64,000 bases of DNA from Acidobacteriota bacterium (GCA_025353165.1 JANXRE010000175.1:1-64000), one strand, 5' to 3'. Shown: positions 28,669-37,825, numbered from the stretch's first letter. A program made the numbers and translations. The notes: generated from the sequence alone by a model not told the origin.

Positions 28669-28746
28669 AATCAGATCTTATTCTCCTTATATATTAAATC
28701 CGCTGCCGTGTATTTACAACCACTGTTGCTGAATTGTTCCACACTG

Positions 28747-29400
28747 CTATGTAAGGAACACATCTTTCATGAGAGCTGGAAAAGCGTCCGCATCGACCGG
28801 CGCCGAAATTGTGCCCCCACCCATGACCATCACTTTGCCGACCGTGAGTTGCCGGGCCCGTACGCCGCGTACGGCCTCTTTCATCCATGCGCGAACCAGG
28901 GATTGCGGCAAGAGGTTGCGCTCGGTGCTTTGCGGATCGGGAACAGAGACCTTGAGCAGCCAGCCTTTTCCGTACGGGTCTTTGGTCAACAACTCGGGTC
29001 TTTTCAACACCTCAAGGTTTACTTCCAGCACCTCGCCCTCGGCGGGAGACACCATGTCGATGCGCTGGTCGCCCCGGTAGACGGACCAAGCCTTCTGCCC
29101 CTGTCGAAGCCAGCGGCCAGGCTTTGGCAATTCGATCCGGTCCAAGATGCCTACGACCGACGCGGCGAGCGCGTCGGCACCGACGCGAACCAGTTGCGGC
29201 CTCTCTTCGAGGCACCAGGTGTGACCCGGATGGTAGCGAAGCTGGTCGGGGACCAGAATTCCTTCCACCGAAGCGGAGCTGAGTAGCGGAGTCGTGCGGG
29301 GCTCAGAAGTCTCCGTCACGATAACGGACTTGTTTCGATTGAGGAACGAGTCGATTGCGAGAAAAACCAGGAATGTTGCGAGTACTAGTAGAACGGCCAT
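28747..29400 (-). CDS. Membrane-anchored GcvH-like (H-protein fold) protein lacking the lipoyl lysine
   Basis: A 217-residue protein with one N-terminal helix (VLLVLATFLVFLAI) followed by a glycine-cleavage-H-like fold: LRYHPGHTWC, VRVGADALAASVVGILDRIELPKPG, VSPAEGEVLEVN, DPYGKGWLLKV. In GcvH the lipoylated Lys lies eight residues before the Pro of AP(V/A)SGEV; the matching position here, in GDQRIDMVSPAEGEV, is Asp, and no Lys is nearby. So lipoylation by the usual route is unlikely. ATG 29400 is preferred over an upstream start because GGGAAGG lies before it and it falls just after a sigma-54 promoter. First gene of the redox cluster. Confidence 0.75.
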   Translation of the reverse strand: MAVLLVLATFLVFLAIDSFLNRNKSVIVTETSEPRTTPLLSSASVEGILVPDQLRYHPGHTWCLEERPQLVRVGADALAASVVGILDRIELPKPGRWLRQGQKAWSVYRGDQRIDMVSPAEGEVLEVNLEVLKRPELLTKDPYGKGWLLKVSVPDPQSTERNLLPQSLVRAWMKEAVRGVRARQLTVGKVMVMGGGTISAPVDADAFPALMKDVFLT

Positions 29401-29432
29401 TTTGAATACCTTCCCTTCTGGTGTGTGTAATG

Positions 29433-29447
29433 GCAATCGCGAGTCCA
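29433..29447 (-). promoter_or_regulatory. Sigma-54 (-24/-12) promoter of the redox cluster
   Basis: On the minus strand the 15-mer TGGACTCGCGATTGC has GG and GC exactly 12 nt apart with TTGC at -12, matching the consensus TGGCAC-N5-TTGC at key positions. The expected transcript start is about 20 nt before ATG 29400. The cluster encodes an NtrC-type activator, which supports autoregulation. No confident enhancer palindrome was found upstream. Confidence 0.65.
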
Positions 29448-29649
29448 CGATGTAACTGGTGTGTTTTCAATGACGTAGATTTAAGTTACGAAAACCGGGT
29501 GTAGAGATTCACAACAGTATTTGTCGCTAAATGACGGACCCAAGTGTAGAAGTTTCCTGTAATCAATACATGCAGTGTACTGTTGTAATTCTCCACATGC
29601 GACGATAAGTGCAACGGACTGCTGACCGGGCACCCTACGACTTCGTACA

Positions 29650-30615
29650 ATGCAGAGAGTGCAAGGAAAAAAATTGCGATACCTGATCTCGGGAGGGGCC
29701 GGATTTGTAGGCTCTCATCTGTGCGATGTCCTGCTGTCGGAAGGGCATGAAGTCGTGGCGGTCGACAACCTGGTCACCGGCTCGGCGCGGAACGTCGAGC
29801 ACCTGAAGCGCGAGCCGCGCTTTCAACTAATCGAAGCCAATGTTTGTAAGCCGCTGGACATTCCGGGACCGTTCGACACCGTCATGCATCTGGCGTCGAT
29901 CGCCAGTCCTAAGGAGTACCTGGCCCGGCCCATCGAGACCCTCGAGTCGGGATCTACCGGAACCCGCAACATGCTGGAACTGGCGCGGCGGGACAACAGC
30001 CGGTTCCTGCTGACCTCCACTTCGGAATGTTACGGCGATCCGGAAGTGCATCCGCAGGTGGAGACCTACTGGGGTCATGTGAACCCGGTGGGCCCGCGCT
30101 CCTGCTATGACGAGAGCAAGCGTTATGCCGAGGCGTTGACCATGGCCTACCACCGGGTCCACGGCCTCCGCACCAACATCGCCCGCATCTTCAATACATA
30201 TGGACCGAGGATGGCGCTCAACGACGGCCGCGTGGTCCCGGCTTTCCTGGACGAGGCGCTAAGAGGAGCCCCGATCACCGTGTACGGCGACGGAAAGCAG
30301 ACCCGCAGCTTTTGCTTTGTCGGCGACCTGGTGAACGGTCTGATCCTGCTGTCCCGATCCGAGGAGCGCTATCCGGTGAATCTGGGCAATCCGCTGGAGT
30401 TGACGATTCTCGAGTTCGCCGAAGCGATCCGCCACGTGACTGGGACAAAAGTTCCGATCCAGTTCTGTCCACTCCCCGAAGACGATCCCAAGCGGCGGCG
30501 CCCGGACATCACGAAAGCCCGCACGATTCTGGGATGGGAGCCGGTGGTGCCGCTCGATGAGGGGTTGCGGGAAACGGTCGCCTACTTCCAGACCGTGATC
30601 GCCGCCACCGTCTGA
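29650..30615 (+). CDS. UDP-glucuronate decarboxylase-like NAD-dependent sugar epimerase/dehydratase (UXS type)
   Basis: A 321-residue extended SDR. The NAD motif [10 protein letters not shown] is at residues 15-24, the catalytic Tyr-Lys in [11 protein letters not shown], and the active-site Ser/Thr in [53 protein letters not shown] and [15 protein letters not shown] match UDP-glucuronic acid decarboxylases making UDP-xylose. A related UDP-glucose epimerase role cannot be excluded. The product would feed surface glycan synthesis in the cytoplasm. It is divergent from the redox cluster, separated by an AT-richer region of about 250 nt. Confidence 0.85.
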   Translation: MQRVQGKKLRYLISGGAGFVGSHLCDVLLSEGHEVVAVDNLVTGSARNVEHLKREPRFQLIEANVCKPLDIPGPFDTVMHLASIASPKEYLARPIETLESGSTGTRNMLELARRDNSRFLLTSTSECYGDPEVHPQVETYWGHVNPVGPRSCYDESKRYAEALTMAYHRVHGLRTNIARIFNTYGPRMALNDGRVVPAFLDEALRGAPITVYGDGKQTRSFCFVGDLVNGLILLSRSEERYPVNLGNPLELTILEFAEAIRHVTGTKVPIQFCPLPEDDPKRRRPDITKARTILGWEPVVPLDEGLRETVAYFQTVIAATV

Positions 30616-30672
30616 CCTGCAGAAACTGTAACGGATTGATTCTACTGAGCCGGGCGCGCCAGCAAGCGGTAT

Positions 30673-31929
30673 CTATTCGTAGCGCAGCGCTTCCACGGGA
30701 TCGAGGCGCGACGCTTTCACCGCCGGCCACACGCCGAAGAAGACGCCGATCGCAACCGACACGCTGAAGCCGGTCACCACGGCCCACGTCGGAACCGATG
30801 AGGGCAGGCTGGGAACCAGCACGCCGACCAGGAGCGTAGCGAGAATCGAGAACGCGATTCCCACCAGGCCGCCGAGTCCGGTCAGCGCGATGGCCTCGGT
30901 GAGGAACTGAACCACGATATCCTTCCGGCGCGCGCCCAACGCTTTCCGCACCCCGATTTCCCGGGTCCGCTCAGTGACGCTGACCAGCATGATGTTCATC
31001 ACGCCGATGCCGCCGACCAGGAGGCCCAGTCCGGAAATCGCGATGGAGACCAGTACGATCATGCCGGTGACCTTGTCGAAATTCTGAATGATGGAATCGG
31101 CGGTGGAGAGCGTGAAATCGTCCTCCACTCCGGGAGGCGTGTGGCGGAATTTCCGCAAGGCGGCGCGGATCTCCTCCATGGCGTCGGCCCGCTGGCCCGG
31201 CCGCGCTTTCGCGGTGATGAAGAAATTCTTGGATTGAGAATAGCGTAGACGCGCGGTTTGATACGGGATCAGGACCTGCCGGTCGAGTCCGTTCTCGCCG
31301 AAGAACCCGCCTTTGGCCTTTGTGAAGACGCCCACCACCGTGTACTCCGCGCCGTCCACCATCAATGTGCGGCCCAGCGCGGATTCGCCGGGGTACAGAG
31401 CGTCGGCCAGGCTGAACCCGAGCACCGCGACGCGCTGCGCCCGCTGCTCCTCGTCGGCGGTATACATGCGCCCCTCTTTCAACTCGCGCGGCGAAATCTT
31501 GTACAGGTTCGTCGATTCTCCCGCGAGGAACATATTGTCCGACTCGTACCCAGGCACTTTCGCGGTGAGGAGTTTCCCCACTGCCGGATTGATGAACAGG
31601 CTGACGCCCACATCCTCCACCGTGCGGCACACCGTCTTCAGGTACGCCACCGTCTCGGGAGCGATCGGCTTCCTTCTCATCTCTTTGGGTGGGGCGCGTT
31701 CACCGCTTGGGTCGCCGCTGACGCGCGCAACAAAGATATTGTCCGGACCAAACTCCTCGAAGAAATCGACGATACCCTTGCGCAACCCGGTCAGCAGCGA
31801 GGCGACCGTCACCACTGTCGTGATGCCGATCACGATGCCCAGGATCGTCAGGCCCGAGCGGAACTTGTGCGACCACACAGATTGCATGGACATCCGCAAC
31901 GTCTCGCGCGTTCCAACGGTGTAGTTCAT
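30673..31929 (-). CDS. MacB-like ABC transporter permease (FtsX family), second of pair
   Basis: A 418-residue permease with one helix after an amphipathic start (SMQSVWSHKFRSGLTILGIVIGITTVVTVASLL), a large periplasmic MacB-PCD domain (about 45-270) and three C-terminal helices with the FtsX core (GGIGVMNIMLVSVTERTREIGVRKALGA). Such proteins do not transport through a channel but drive periplasmic processes by mechanotransmission powered by a cytoplasmic ATPase. Its ATG follows the TAG of the paralogous permease directly (TAGATG). No ATPase or membrane-fusion partner is encoded in the neighbourhood. Confidence 0.88.
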   Translation of the reverse strand: MNYTVGTRETLRMSMQSVWSHKFRSGLTILGIVIGITTVVTVASLLTGLRKGIVDFFEEFGPDNIFVARVSGDPSGERAPPKEMRRKPIAPETVAYLKTVCRTVEDVGVSLFINPAVGKLLTAKVPGYESDNMFLAGESTNLYKISPRELKEGRMYTADEEQRAQRVAVLGFSLADALYPGESALGRTLMVDGAEYTVVGVFTKAKGGFFGENGLDRQVLIPYQTARLRYSQSKNFFITAKARPGQRADAMEEIRAALRKFRHTPPGVEDDFTLSTADSIIQNFDKVTGMIVLVSIAISGLGLLVGGIGVMNIMLVSVTERTREIGVRKALGARRKDIVVQFLTEAIALTGLGGLVGIAFSILATLLVGVLVPSLPSSVPTWAVVTGFSVSVAIGVFFGVWPAVKASRLDPVEALRYE

Positions 31930-33177
31930 CTATTCAGCTCGCAGCGCCGCGACCGGGTCCATGCGGGCGGCCCTCCGCGCGGGATACCATCCCGAGACAA
32001 TGCCCACTGCGCTGGAAACAAGAATTGCCAGCAGCACGTACGGCGCCGTGATCTTCAGTGTCGCGCCGAACAGCGCGGACAATATCACGCATACCAGAGC
32101 GCCGGTCCCCAATCCGACCAGACCTCCCAGCAGCGACAGGATCACCGATTCGCTGAGGAATTGCAGCATGATGTCCGTCCGCCGCGCGCCGAGACTTTTT
32201 CGTATGCCGATCTCGTGCGTGCGCTCCGTCACGCTTACCAGCATGATATTCATGATCACGATGCCGCCCACTACCAGGGAAATGCTGGTGACGGGCACGA
32301 CGATGGCCGCGATCACTCCCAAGACCTGATCGATGAAGGCCCGCACCGAATCCGGAGTGAGAAAATCGAAGTTGTCCTCTTGCCCCACCGGGGTATGGAA
32401 GTGAATGCGCAGCGAGGCGCGGGTCACATCGATGGCCTGATCCATGGTCAGTTCCGTACCCGGACGGGCTCTGGCGAACACGGCCATGCCCCGCTGGCCC
32501 CCGTACATCTGGTCGTATACGGTGACGGGGATGTAGACCGGATTGTCGAGGCTCCGGCCGAATGAAGACCCCTGCTTTTCCAGCAGCCCGACGACGATGA
32601 AGTCTTCGCCGGCGATCCGGAGTTTTCGTCCCAGCACCGATCCGGTGGGGAACAACGTGGTCCGGATGTCCTCGCCGATCACGGCGACGCGTTGGCGCAT
32701 GTGTTCCTCGGTCTCGCTGAAGAACCGTCCGTCGCCGACAGCCACTTCGCGCATTTCAGGAAGGGTGGCCGATACGCCGAGGATGGAAGCGCCTTCGTAA
32801 ACCTGGTTTTCGCCCTTCACGTCCTCCGACTTCTGCTGGTACGGACTGTACATAATCGAGTCGCCCGTCGTCGAACGCAAGTACGCGACATCGTCCGGAC
32901 GAATGCGCTTGTTCCGCTTCTGCTTCTCGACCAACTGCTTTTGGGTAAGCCCGCCCACCGCCGCGATCTGCGCCACCAGGTAGCTGTTGCTGCCGAAAGC
33001 TTTGGCCGTGATGCCCTCGGCGTAGGCTCCGAGCCCATCGATCGCCGCGCCGACCAGAATGACGCTCGCGACGCCAATGATGACTCCCAACAGAGTCAGG
33101 AAACTGCGCAGCTTGTGAGCCCGGATGGACTCGATGGCCAAGCCGAACGCGGTCGCAATGTTGTAATAGAGATGCAC
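31930..33177 (-). CDS. MacB-like ABC transporter permease (FtsX family), first of pair
   Basis: A 415-residue paralogue of the next gene, with the same plan: AIESIRAHKLRSFLTLLGVIIGVASVILVGAA, a periplasmic domain, then GGIVIMNIMLVSVTERTHEIGIRKSLGAR and two more helices ending in WYPARRAARMDPVAALRAE. Pairs of divergent MacB permeases are common in acidobacteria and probably form a heterodimer. It is divergent from the thioredoxin-domain gene starting at 33215, leaving less than 40 nt for both promoters. Confidence 0.88.
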   Translation of the reverse strand: MHLYYNIATAFGLAIESIRAHKLRSFLTLLGVIIGVASVILVGAAIDGLGAYAEGITAKAFGSNSYLVAQIAAVGGLTQKQLVEKQKRNKRIRPDDVAYLRSTTGDSIMYSPYQQKSEDVKGENQVYEGASILGVSATLPEMREVAVGDGRFFSETEEHMRQRVAVIGEDIRTTLFPTGSVLGRKLRIAGEDFIVVGLLEKQGSSFGRSLDNPVYIPVTVYDQMYGGQRGMAVFARARPGTELTMDQAIDVTRASLRIHFHTPVGQEDNFDFLTPDSVRAFIDQVLGVIAAIVVPVTSISLVVGGIVIMNIMLVSVTERTHEIGIRKSLGARRTDIMLQFLSESVILSLLGGLVGLGTGALVCVILSALFGATLKITAPYVLLAILVSSAVGIVSGWYPARRAARMDPVAALRAE

Positions 33178-33214
33178 CTAGCGATTGCCCCAGAGGATCA
33201 CTTCTGAAAATACC

Positions 33215-35233
33215 ATGCACACCAACGGTCTGATCGGCGAAAAGAGTCCGTATTTGCAGCAGCACGCTCACAATCCGGTGGATTGGCAGCCGTGGGGAGA
33301 AGCGGCGTTCGCTCGGGCGCGAAGCGAGGACAAACCGATATTTTTGTCGGTCGGCTACTCGACCTGTCATTGGTGTCACGTCATGGAGCGCGAGTCCTTC
33401 GAGAGCGCGGAACTGGCCGAGGTGTTGAACCGGTATTTCATCCCGGTGAAGGTCGATCGCGAAGAGCGGCCGGATGTCGATCGCATCTATATGACGTTCG
33501 TCCAGGCCACCACGGGCGGAGGCGGATGGCCGATGTCCGTCTGGCTCACTCCGGATCTCAAGCCGTTCTTCGGAGGAACGTATTTCCCGCCGGACGATCG
33601 CTACGGCAGGCCGGGGTTCAAGTCAGTTCTGGAATACCTTGCCCGGCTGTGGGCGACGGAGCGCGCGAAGATTCTCGAGTCGAGCGAGCACGTCACTCGC
33701 CAGCTTGCCGATTACGGGCGCATCGAAAAGAAGGCGGGCGATACGGACGCCGGCGTTCTCGATTCCGCGTACCAACAGTTTCGCCGAATGTTCGATTCCC
33801 GCCTGGGTGGGTTCGGCGGCGCGCCGAAATTTCCGCGGCCGGTGGTGCACAACTTCCTACTGCGGTACCACCATCGCACGGGCAACGAGGAAGCGCTGGA
33901 GATGGTGCTCAAGACCCTTCAGGAAATGGCGCGCGGAGGCATGCGCGACCAATTGGGCGGAGGGTTTCATCGCTACTCCGTGGACGACCGCTGGTTCGTG
34001 CCGCACTTCGAGAAGATGCTGTACGACCAGGCTCAACTCGCGATCTCGTATGTCGAGGCGTATCAGATTACGGGCGACGATTTTTACGCCGGCCTGGCGC
34101 GCGACATTCTGGACTACGTGCTTCGGGATATGACCCATCCCGGCGGCGGATTCTATTCGGCGGAAGACGCGGACAGCGTTGTCGACCCTGGCCTGCCGGA
34201 AGTGAAGGCCGAGGGGGCTTTTTATGTCTGGAGCTTCGAGGAACTCCGGCAGTTGCTCGACCCGGAAACGCTGAAGCGGTTCTGTTACCGGTACGGGGTG
34301 GAGCCCGGCGGCAACGTGCAAGAAGATCCGCACGGCGAGTTCACTGGGAAGAACATTCTCTATCAGGCGCACACGGTCGAGCCGGAGGTTCAGGCGCGCG
34401 AGATACTGCTCGCGGCGCGATCCCGGCGCGTCCGTCCTCATCTGGACGACAAGATCCTGACGGCCTGGAACGCGCTCATGATTTCCGCCTTCTCGAAAGC
34501 GGCGCAAGCGCTGGCGGAGCCTCGCTATGCCGAAGCGGCGCGCGGCGCAACGGAGTTCATTCTGGCGCACATGTACGACCGCGAGACCGGCGTGCTCCTG
34601 CGCCGCTTCCGGGAAGGCGAAGCGGCGATCCCGGGGTTCCTCGACGACTACGCGTTCTTCGTGCAGGCACTGATCGACCTGTTCGAAACCGTGCATGATG
34701 CATCTTATTTGAAGCTTGCCCTGCTGCTGGCCGATCGCATGCGGTCGATGTTCGAGGATGTGGAGAACGGGGGCTTTTACTCGACCGCCGGGTCGGATGC
34801 GAGCCTGATTCTGCGGATGAAGGACGATTACGACGGCGCGGAGCCTTCCGGAAATTCGATCGCTGTTTTGGATCTGCTGCGCTTGTCGCGGCTCCTGCAC
34901 AAGGATGACTTCCGAGCGAGCGCCGAGCGAGCGTTACAGGCCTTCTCACAACGGTTCGCCGGCGCCCCGCAGTTGCTGGTTGCGCATCTGTACTCCACGG
35001 CCGCGCCGATGCAGGTGGTGATCGCCGGCGAGCCGGACAGCGCTTTGTTGCGCTACGCACAGCGGCAGTTCCTGCCGGACACGGAGACGTTTCTCGCAAG
35101 CGGACTGGGAATTATGCCGGAGGTGGCGGACATGCGGCCGGTAAACGGAAAGCCCGCGGCTTATGTTTGCGAGAATTTCGCCTGCCAGTTACCGGTCACC
35201 GATGTGGAGGGTTTAGCGGCACTGCTAAAATGA
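33215..35233 (+). CDS. Thioredoxin-domain protein of the YyaL/SSP411 (DUF255) family
   Basis: A 672-residue cytoplasmic protein. The N-terminal DUF255 thioredoxin-like domain has [15 protein letters not shown] and the redox motif [13 protein letters not shown]. The remainder is an (alpha/alpha)-barrel similar to N-acylglucosamine epimerases ([64 protein letters not shown]). The biochemical role is not established in any member. ATG 33215 is chosen over TTG 33185 because it matches the family N-terminus ([11 protein letters not shown]). The tpx gene follows after 9 nt, so both may be read together. Confidence 0.88.
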   Translation: MHTNGLIGEKSPYLQQHAHNPVDWQPWGEAAFARARSEDKPIFLSVGYSTCHWCHVMERESFESAELAEVLNRYFIPVKVDREERPDVDRIYMTFVQATTGGGGWPMSVWLTPDLKPFFGGTYFPPDDRYGRPGFKSVLEYLARLWATERAKILESSEHVTRQLADYGRIEKKAGDTDAGVLDSAYQQFRRMFDSRLGGFGGAPKFPRPVVHNFLLRYHHRTGNEEALEMVLKTLQEMARGGMRDQLGGGFHRYSVDDRWFVPHFEKMLYDQAQLAISYVEAYQITGDDFYAGLARDILDYVLRDMTHPGGGFYSAEDADSVVDPGLPEVKAEGAFYVWSFEELRQLLDPETLKRFCYRYGVEPGGNVQEDPHGEFTGKNILYQAHTVEPEVQAREILLAARSRRVRPHLDDKILTAWNALMISAFSKAAQALAEPRYAEAARGATEFILAHMYDRETGVLLRRFREGEAAIPGFLDDYAFFVQALIDLFETVHDASYLKLALLLADRMRSMFEDVENGGFYSTAGSDASLILRMKDDYDGAEPSGNSIAVLDLLRLSRLLHKDDFRASAERALQAFSQRFAGAPQLLVAHLYSTAAPMQVVIAGEPDSALLRYAQRQFLPDTETFLASGLGIMPEVADMRPVNGKPAAYVCENFACQLPVTDVEGLAALLK

Positions 35234-35242
35234 GGGTCAGAC

Positions 35243-35767
35243 ATGTCCGAATCATCTCGCGTTGCCACTCTTAACGGAAATCCTCTCGCTCTTCTCGGCC
35301 CCGAGCTGCATCCCGGCGATCCCGCCCCGGATTTCGAGGCTTACGATAACAAACTCCAGCCGGTGCACCTGAAGGAAACCGGATCGAAAGTGCGCATCTT
35401 CAGCGTGCTTCCGTCGTTGGACACGCCCGTATGCGATGCGCAGACGAAGCGGTTCAACGAGGAAATTGCCAAGCTGCCGGACATCGACGTTTACACCGTG
35501 AGCGTGGACCTCCCGTTCGCCATGTCGCGCTGGTGCACGGCGATGGGCGTGGATCGCGTGAAGATGCTTTCCGACTACCGGAAGGGCTCGTTCGGCGAGG
35601 CTTACGGCACTCTGATCCGGGACCTGCGGCTGGAGAGCCGCGCCATTTTCGTCGTCGGCCCCGACAATACGATCAAGTATGTGGAGTACGTGAAAGAAGT
35701 CGCCAGCCATCCGGATTACGACGCTGCGATCGCGGCAGCGCGTTCGGCCGCGGGTGATGGGGGATAG
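35243..35767 (+). CDS. tpx: Thiol peroxidase
   Basis: A 174-residue atypical 2-Cys peroxiredoxin of the Tpx type. The peroxidatic Cys is in PSLDTPVCDAQTKRF and the resolving Cys in SRWCTAMG, the Tpx-specific position on helix 3. GDPAPDFEAYDNKLQPVHL and SFGEAYGTLI complete the fold. It reduces lipid and alkyl hydroperoxides with thioredoxin. GAGGG before the ATG serves as ribosome binding site. It immediately follows the thioredoxin-domain protein gene. Confidence 0.94.
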   Translation: MSESSRVATLNGNPLALLGPELHPGDPAPDFEAYDNKLQPVHLKETGSKVRIFSVLPSLDTPVCDAQTKRFNEEIAKLPDIDVYTVSVDLPFAMSRWCTAMGVDRVKMLSDYRKGSFGEAYGTLIRDLRLESRAIFVVGPDNTIKYVEYVKEVASHPDYDAAIAAARSAAGDGG

Positions 35768-35804
35768 GATGTTCTGATGCCCGGCTATGGGAAGATGTAC
35801 CGGC

Positions 35805-35954
35805 TCACCGCGGCTCGAGATCCAAAATCAGGCGGGCCATCCCATCCTCTCCGTCCGCGATTTCACCGGCATTCAGCGATGCCGTTCGTTCCGCGATAGC
35901 TGCTGTGAACTGGGAAACCTGCGCCCGCGCTGTCTCCCTCCATGTGCGTTTCAA
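35805..35954 (-). CDS. Possible small protein overlapping the rpiB stop
   Basis: A 49-codon frame begins at a TTG overlapping the rpiB stop (TTGA) and reads KRTWRETARAQVSQFTAAIA, then ERTASLNAG and ARLILDLEPR to TGA. The composition is protein-like and the overlap resembles real coupled genes nearby, but I recognise no family. It fills the space between rpiB and tpx. Weakly supported. Confidence 0.3.
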   Translation of the reverse strand: MKRTWRETARAQVSQFTAAIAERTASLNAGEIADGEDGMARLILDLEPR

Positions 35955-36439
35955 TCTCGTGGGGCGATTCGATCGGCATGCTGACCTCCCTGATAACGCT
36001 TCTCGATCGACGCCACCTTCTCAAGCCGCTTCTTATGCCGCGGCTCGCCAGTGAACTTAGCCCCGAGGAAGGCGATCATCAGGTCGCGCGCCAGTTCGCT
36101 CCCGATGATCCGCGAGCCCAGCACGATCACATTCATGTCGTCGTGCTCGACTCCCTGGTGGGCGGAGTAGACGTCGTGGCAGACCGCCGCGCGGATGCCG
36201 TGCATCTTCGTCGCGGCGATGCTCGCACCGACACCGCTGCCGCATATCAGTACGCCGCGCTCCGCATCGCCGTTCAGGACCACGAGCCCCAGCGCCTCAG
36301 CGAAATCGGGGTAGTCGTCCGCGGAATCGTACACGAACGCGCCCGCATCGACGGGATCGTGCCCGAGACTCCGCGCCGCGGCGAGAAGGAATTGCTTCAG
36401 TTCGAAACCAGCGTGATCGGAAGCGAAGGCAACGCGCAT
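35951..36439 (-). CDS. rpiB: RpiB/LacA/LacB family sugar-phosphate isomerase
   Basis: A 162-residue ribose-5-phosphate isomerase B family protein. The start is RVAFASDHAGFELKQFL with the conserved D-H. The active Cys loop is VLICGSGVGASIAATK, and HDDMNVIVLGSRIIG matches the (N/D)DANVL.LG region. It interconverts ribose-5-P and ribulose-5-P, or a related aldose/ketose phosphate pair. The C-terminus is slightly longer than usual. It lies 12 nt after the stop of the heparinase-like gene on the same strand. Confidence 0.88.
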   Translation of the reverse strand: MRVAFASDHAGFELKQFLLAAARSLGHDPVDAGAFVYDSADDYPDFAEALGLVVLNGDAERGVLICGSGVGASIAATKMHGIRAAVCHDVYSAHQGVEHDDMNVIVLGSRIIGSELARDLMIAFLGAKFTGEPRHKKRLEKVASIEKRYQGGQHADRIAPRD

Positions 36440-36451
36440 GTAAACAGACTA

Positions 36452-37816
36452 TCAGCGCGCTCGCTTTCGCATTCGCACGGCCGGCGTCACCCTGACCACC
36501 GCCGGGCTTGCGGCGGCGATCTCGAGCACCAGAGTCCCGGTCTTGTCCGCAACCTCGCGGTAGGAGTGTTCGCGAGCGCCCTCGACGGTGTAGCCCGCGC
36601 CGGGAGGCACTCCCAAAATCACGACGGCCTCCACCTCCCCCGGCGCGAACGAGAGCGGCGCGGGCGGCTGTCCGAAGATCACCCGGTAGGGTCCGATGTC
36701 CATGGGCGCGCGGGATGCCGCTACGGTGAGAATTGTGGTCTTGCCGCCCGAGAACAACTGCAGTTCCCCGCTTACCCTGCCGAGCCACGTCGCCGTATCG
36801 TCCCAACTGGATCGCAGGGCCAGGCGTCCACTGGCCGCATCCTGGAAGATCTTCGGCATGTGACGATAGCTGAGGCCCGGCAGATACGGATTGGCCCACA
36901 GAAACTCGTACGGCGCGCCGAAGGCGGTCTTCAGGGCGAAACTGTCCTGAATCAGCCAGCCTTGCAGAAACTGGCTCTCCAGGGCATTGTCGTCATACGC
37001 GACAATGCTCAGCCCCGCCGCCCGGGACAGCGCCGCGGCGCGGAAATCGGGCTCGCCGGCGCCGGCGTAAGCCGGGACGTAGTAGTTGCCCTCCGGCGCG
37101 GTAAAGGGCGCGGGGTAGTGCGACAGTAAATGCCATTTCGGCAGGGCGTGAAACCAAGCGCCCGCGTCCTCGCGAAGATCGATATTCAGGTTGTCGCGGA
37201 TTACGTGCAACAACTCGTAAAGCGCGTGGTGATCGGGCGCAGCCAGCAGCAGGCGGCCGGAGACCAGCGCCGGCGCGGTGCGTTTTCTCCACCAGTCCGT
37301 CACCACGTCCCGCAGAGCGCCTTCCGCGGCAGCGGGCTCGTCCGAGGAGATCGAGACCGCCGCGAAGGCCCGCGTACGCGTCGAAGACACCGATCCGTCG
37401 CCTGGACTGGAGGCCACCGCTCTCAGCCGGTCGACAATCGCCTTTCGTTCGGCGGGGGTCATCTTGGACCGGCACCAGTCGAGCACGATCGCGACTTGGC
37501 GGGCGTCGCTGTCCGGGTCGGCCGCCCACTGGATAGCCTGGCGGGCCGGCGCCGGTTCTCCGGTCACGGCGGCTTGGAGCGCGTGCAGGAATCCGGGCTC
37601 GGGAGAGGACTGCAGGTCGGCGAATTGCTGCCACCGCGGGGACTGGCGCTCCCGTTCCCGCTTCAACAGGCGAAGCCTCTGCGGCCGGAGGAAGATTCGC
37701 GGGGAGTCGGTGTAGACGCGGAAGAACTCGTCGCCGGCTTGCGCGCACGAGCAGGCTGCGAGAGTGAGAAACAGGCCGGCCAGACCGAAGCGTAACACCG
37801 GCGACCATTGTGTCAC
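36452..37816 (-). CDS. Exported heparinase II/III-like protein or lipoprotein
   Basis: About 454 residues from GTG 37816 (TTG 37888 is the longest possible start). The N-terminus is a signal sequence with a possible lipobox (FLTLAACSCAQAG). A helical domain (about 60-330: WRKRTAPALVSGRLLLAAPD, DAGAWFHALPKWHLL) is followed by a beta-rich C-terminus (GRLALRSSWDDTATWLG, GELQLFSGGKTTILTV). This order resembles heparinase II/III-type polysaccharide lyases, but catalytic residues cannot be assigned with confidence. The GTG sits inside a 17-bp perfect palindrome, suggesting control at the start. It is probably co-transcribed with rpiB. Confidence 0.55.
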   Translation of the reverse strand: MTQWSPVLRFGLAGLFLTLAACSCAQAGDEFFRVYTDSPRIFLRPQRLRLLKRERERQSPRWQQFADLQSSPEPGFLHALQAAVTGEPAPARQAIQWAADPDSDARQVAIVLDWCRSKMTPAERKAIVDRLRAVASSPGDGSVSSTRTRAFAAVSISSDEPAAAEGALRDVVTDWWRKRTAPALVSGRLLLAAPDHHALYELLHVIRDNLNIDLREDAGAWFHALPKWHLLSHYPAPFTAPEGNYYVPAYAGAGEPDFRAAALSRAAGLSIVAYDDNALESQFLQGWLIQDSFALKTAFGAPYEFLWANPYLPGLSYRHMPKIFQDAASGRLALRSSWDDTATWLGRVSGELQLFSGGKTTILTVAASRAPMDIGPYRVIFGQPPAPLSFAPGEVEAVVILGVPPGAGYTVEGAREHSYREVADKTGTLVLEIAAASPAVVRVTPAVRMRKRAR

Positions 37817-37825
37817 AGTGACACA
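37809..37825. promoter_or_regulatory. 17-bp perfect palindrome over the heparinase-like start codon
   Basis: TGTGTCACAGTGACACA has 8-bp arms around a single central A. It covers the preferred GTG start (37814-37816). It could be a repressor operator (the TGTCAC/GTGACA half-site type is used by several dimeric regulators) or an RNA hairpin over the start. The regulator is unknown. Confidence 0.5.

Noticed and set aside
28700-28725. Second sigma-54-like site before the ferredoxin-like gene
   Set aside because: TGGAAC...AGCA has GG and GC 11 nt apart instead of 12 and lacks TTGC, so spacing and sequence are both wrong.
27904-29400. Reading the cluster as a Hyb-type [NiFe] hydrogenase
   Set aside because: Only HybA/HybB-like subunits occur; no large or small hydrogenase subunit or maturation gene is in the window, and DsrMK-like and kinase genes fit a different complex.
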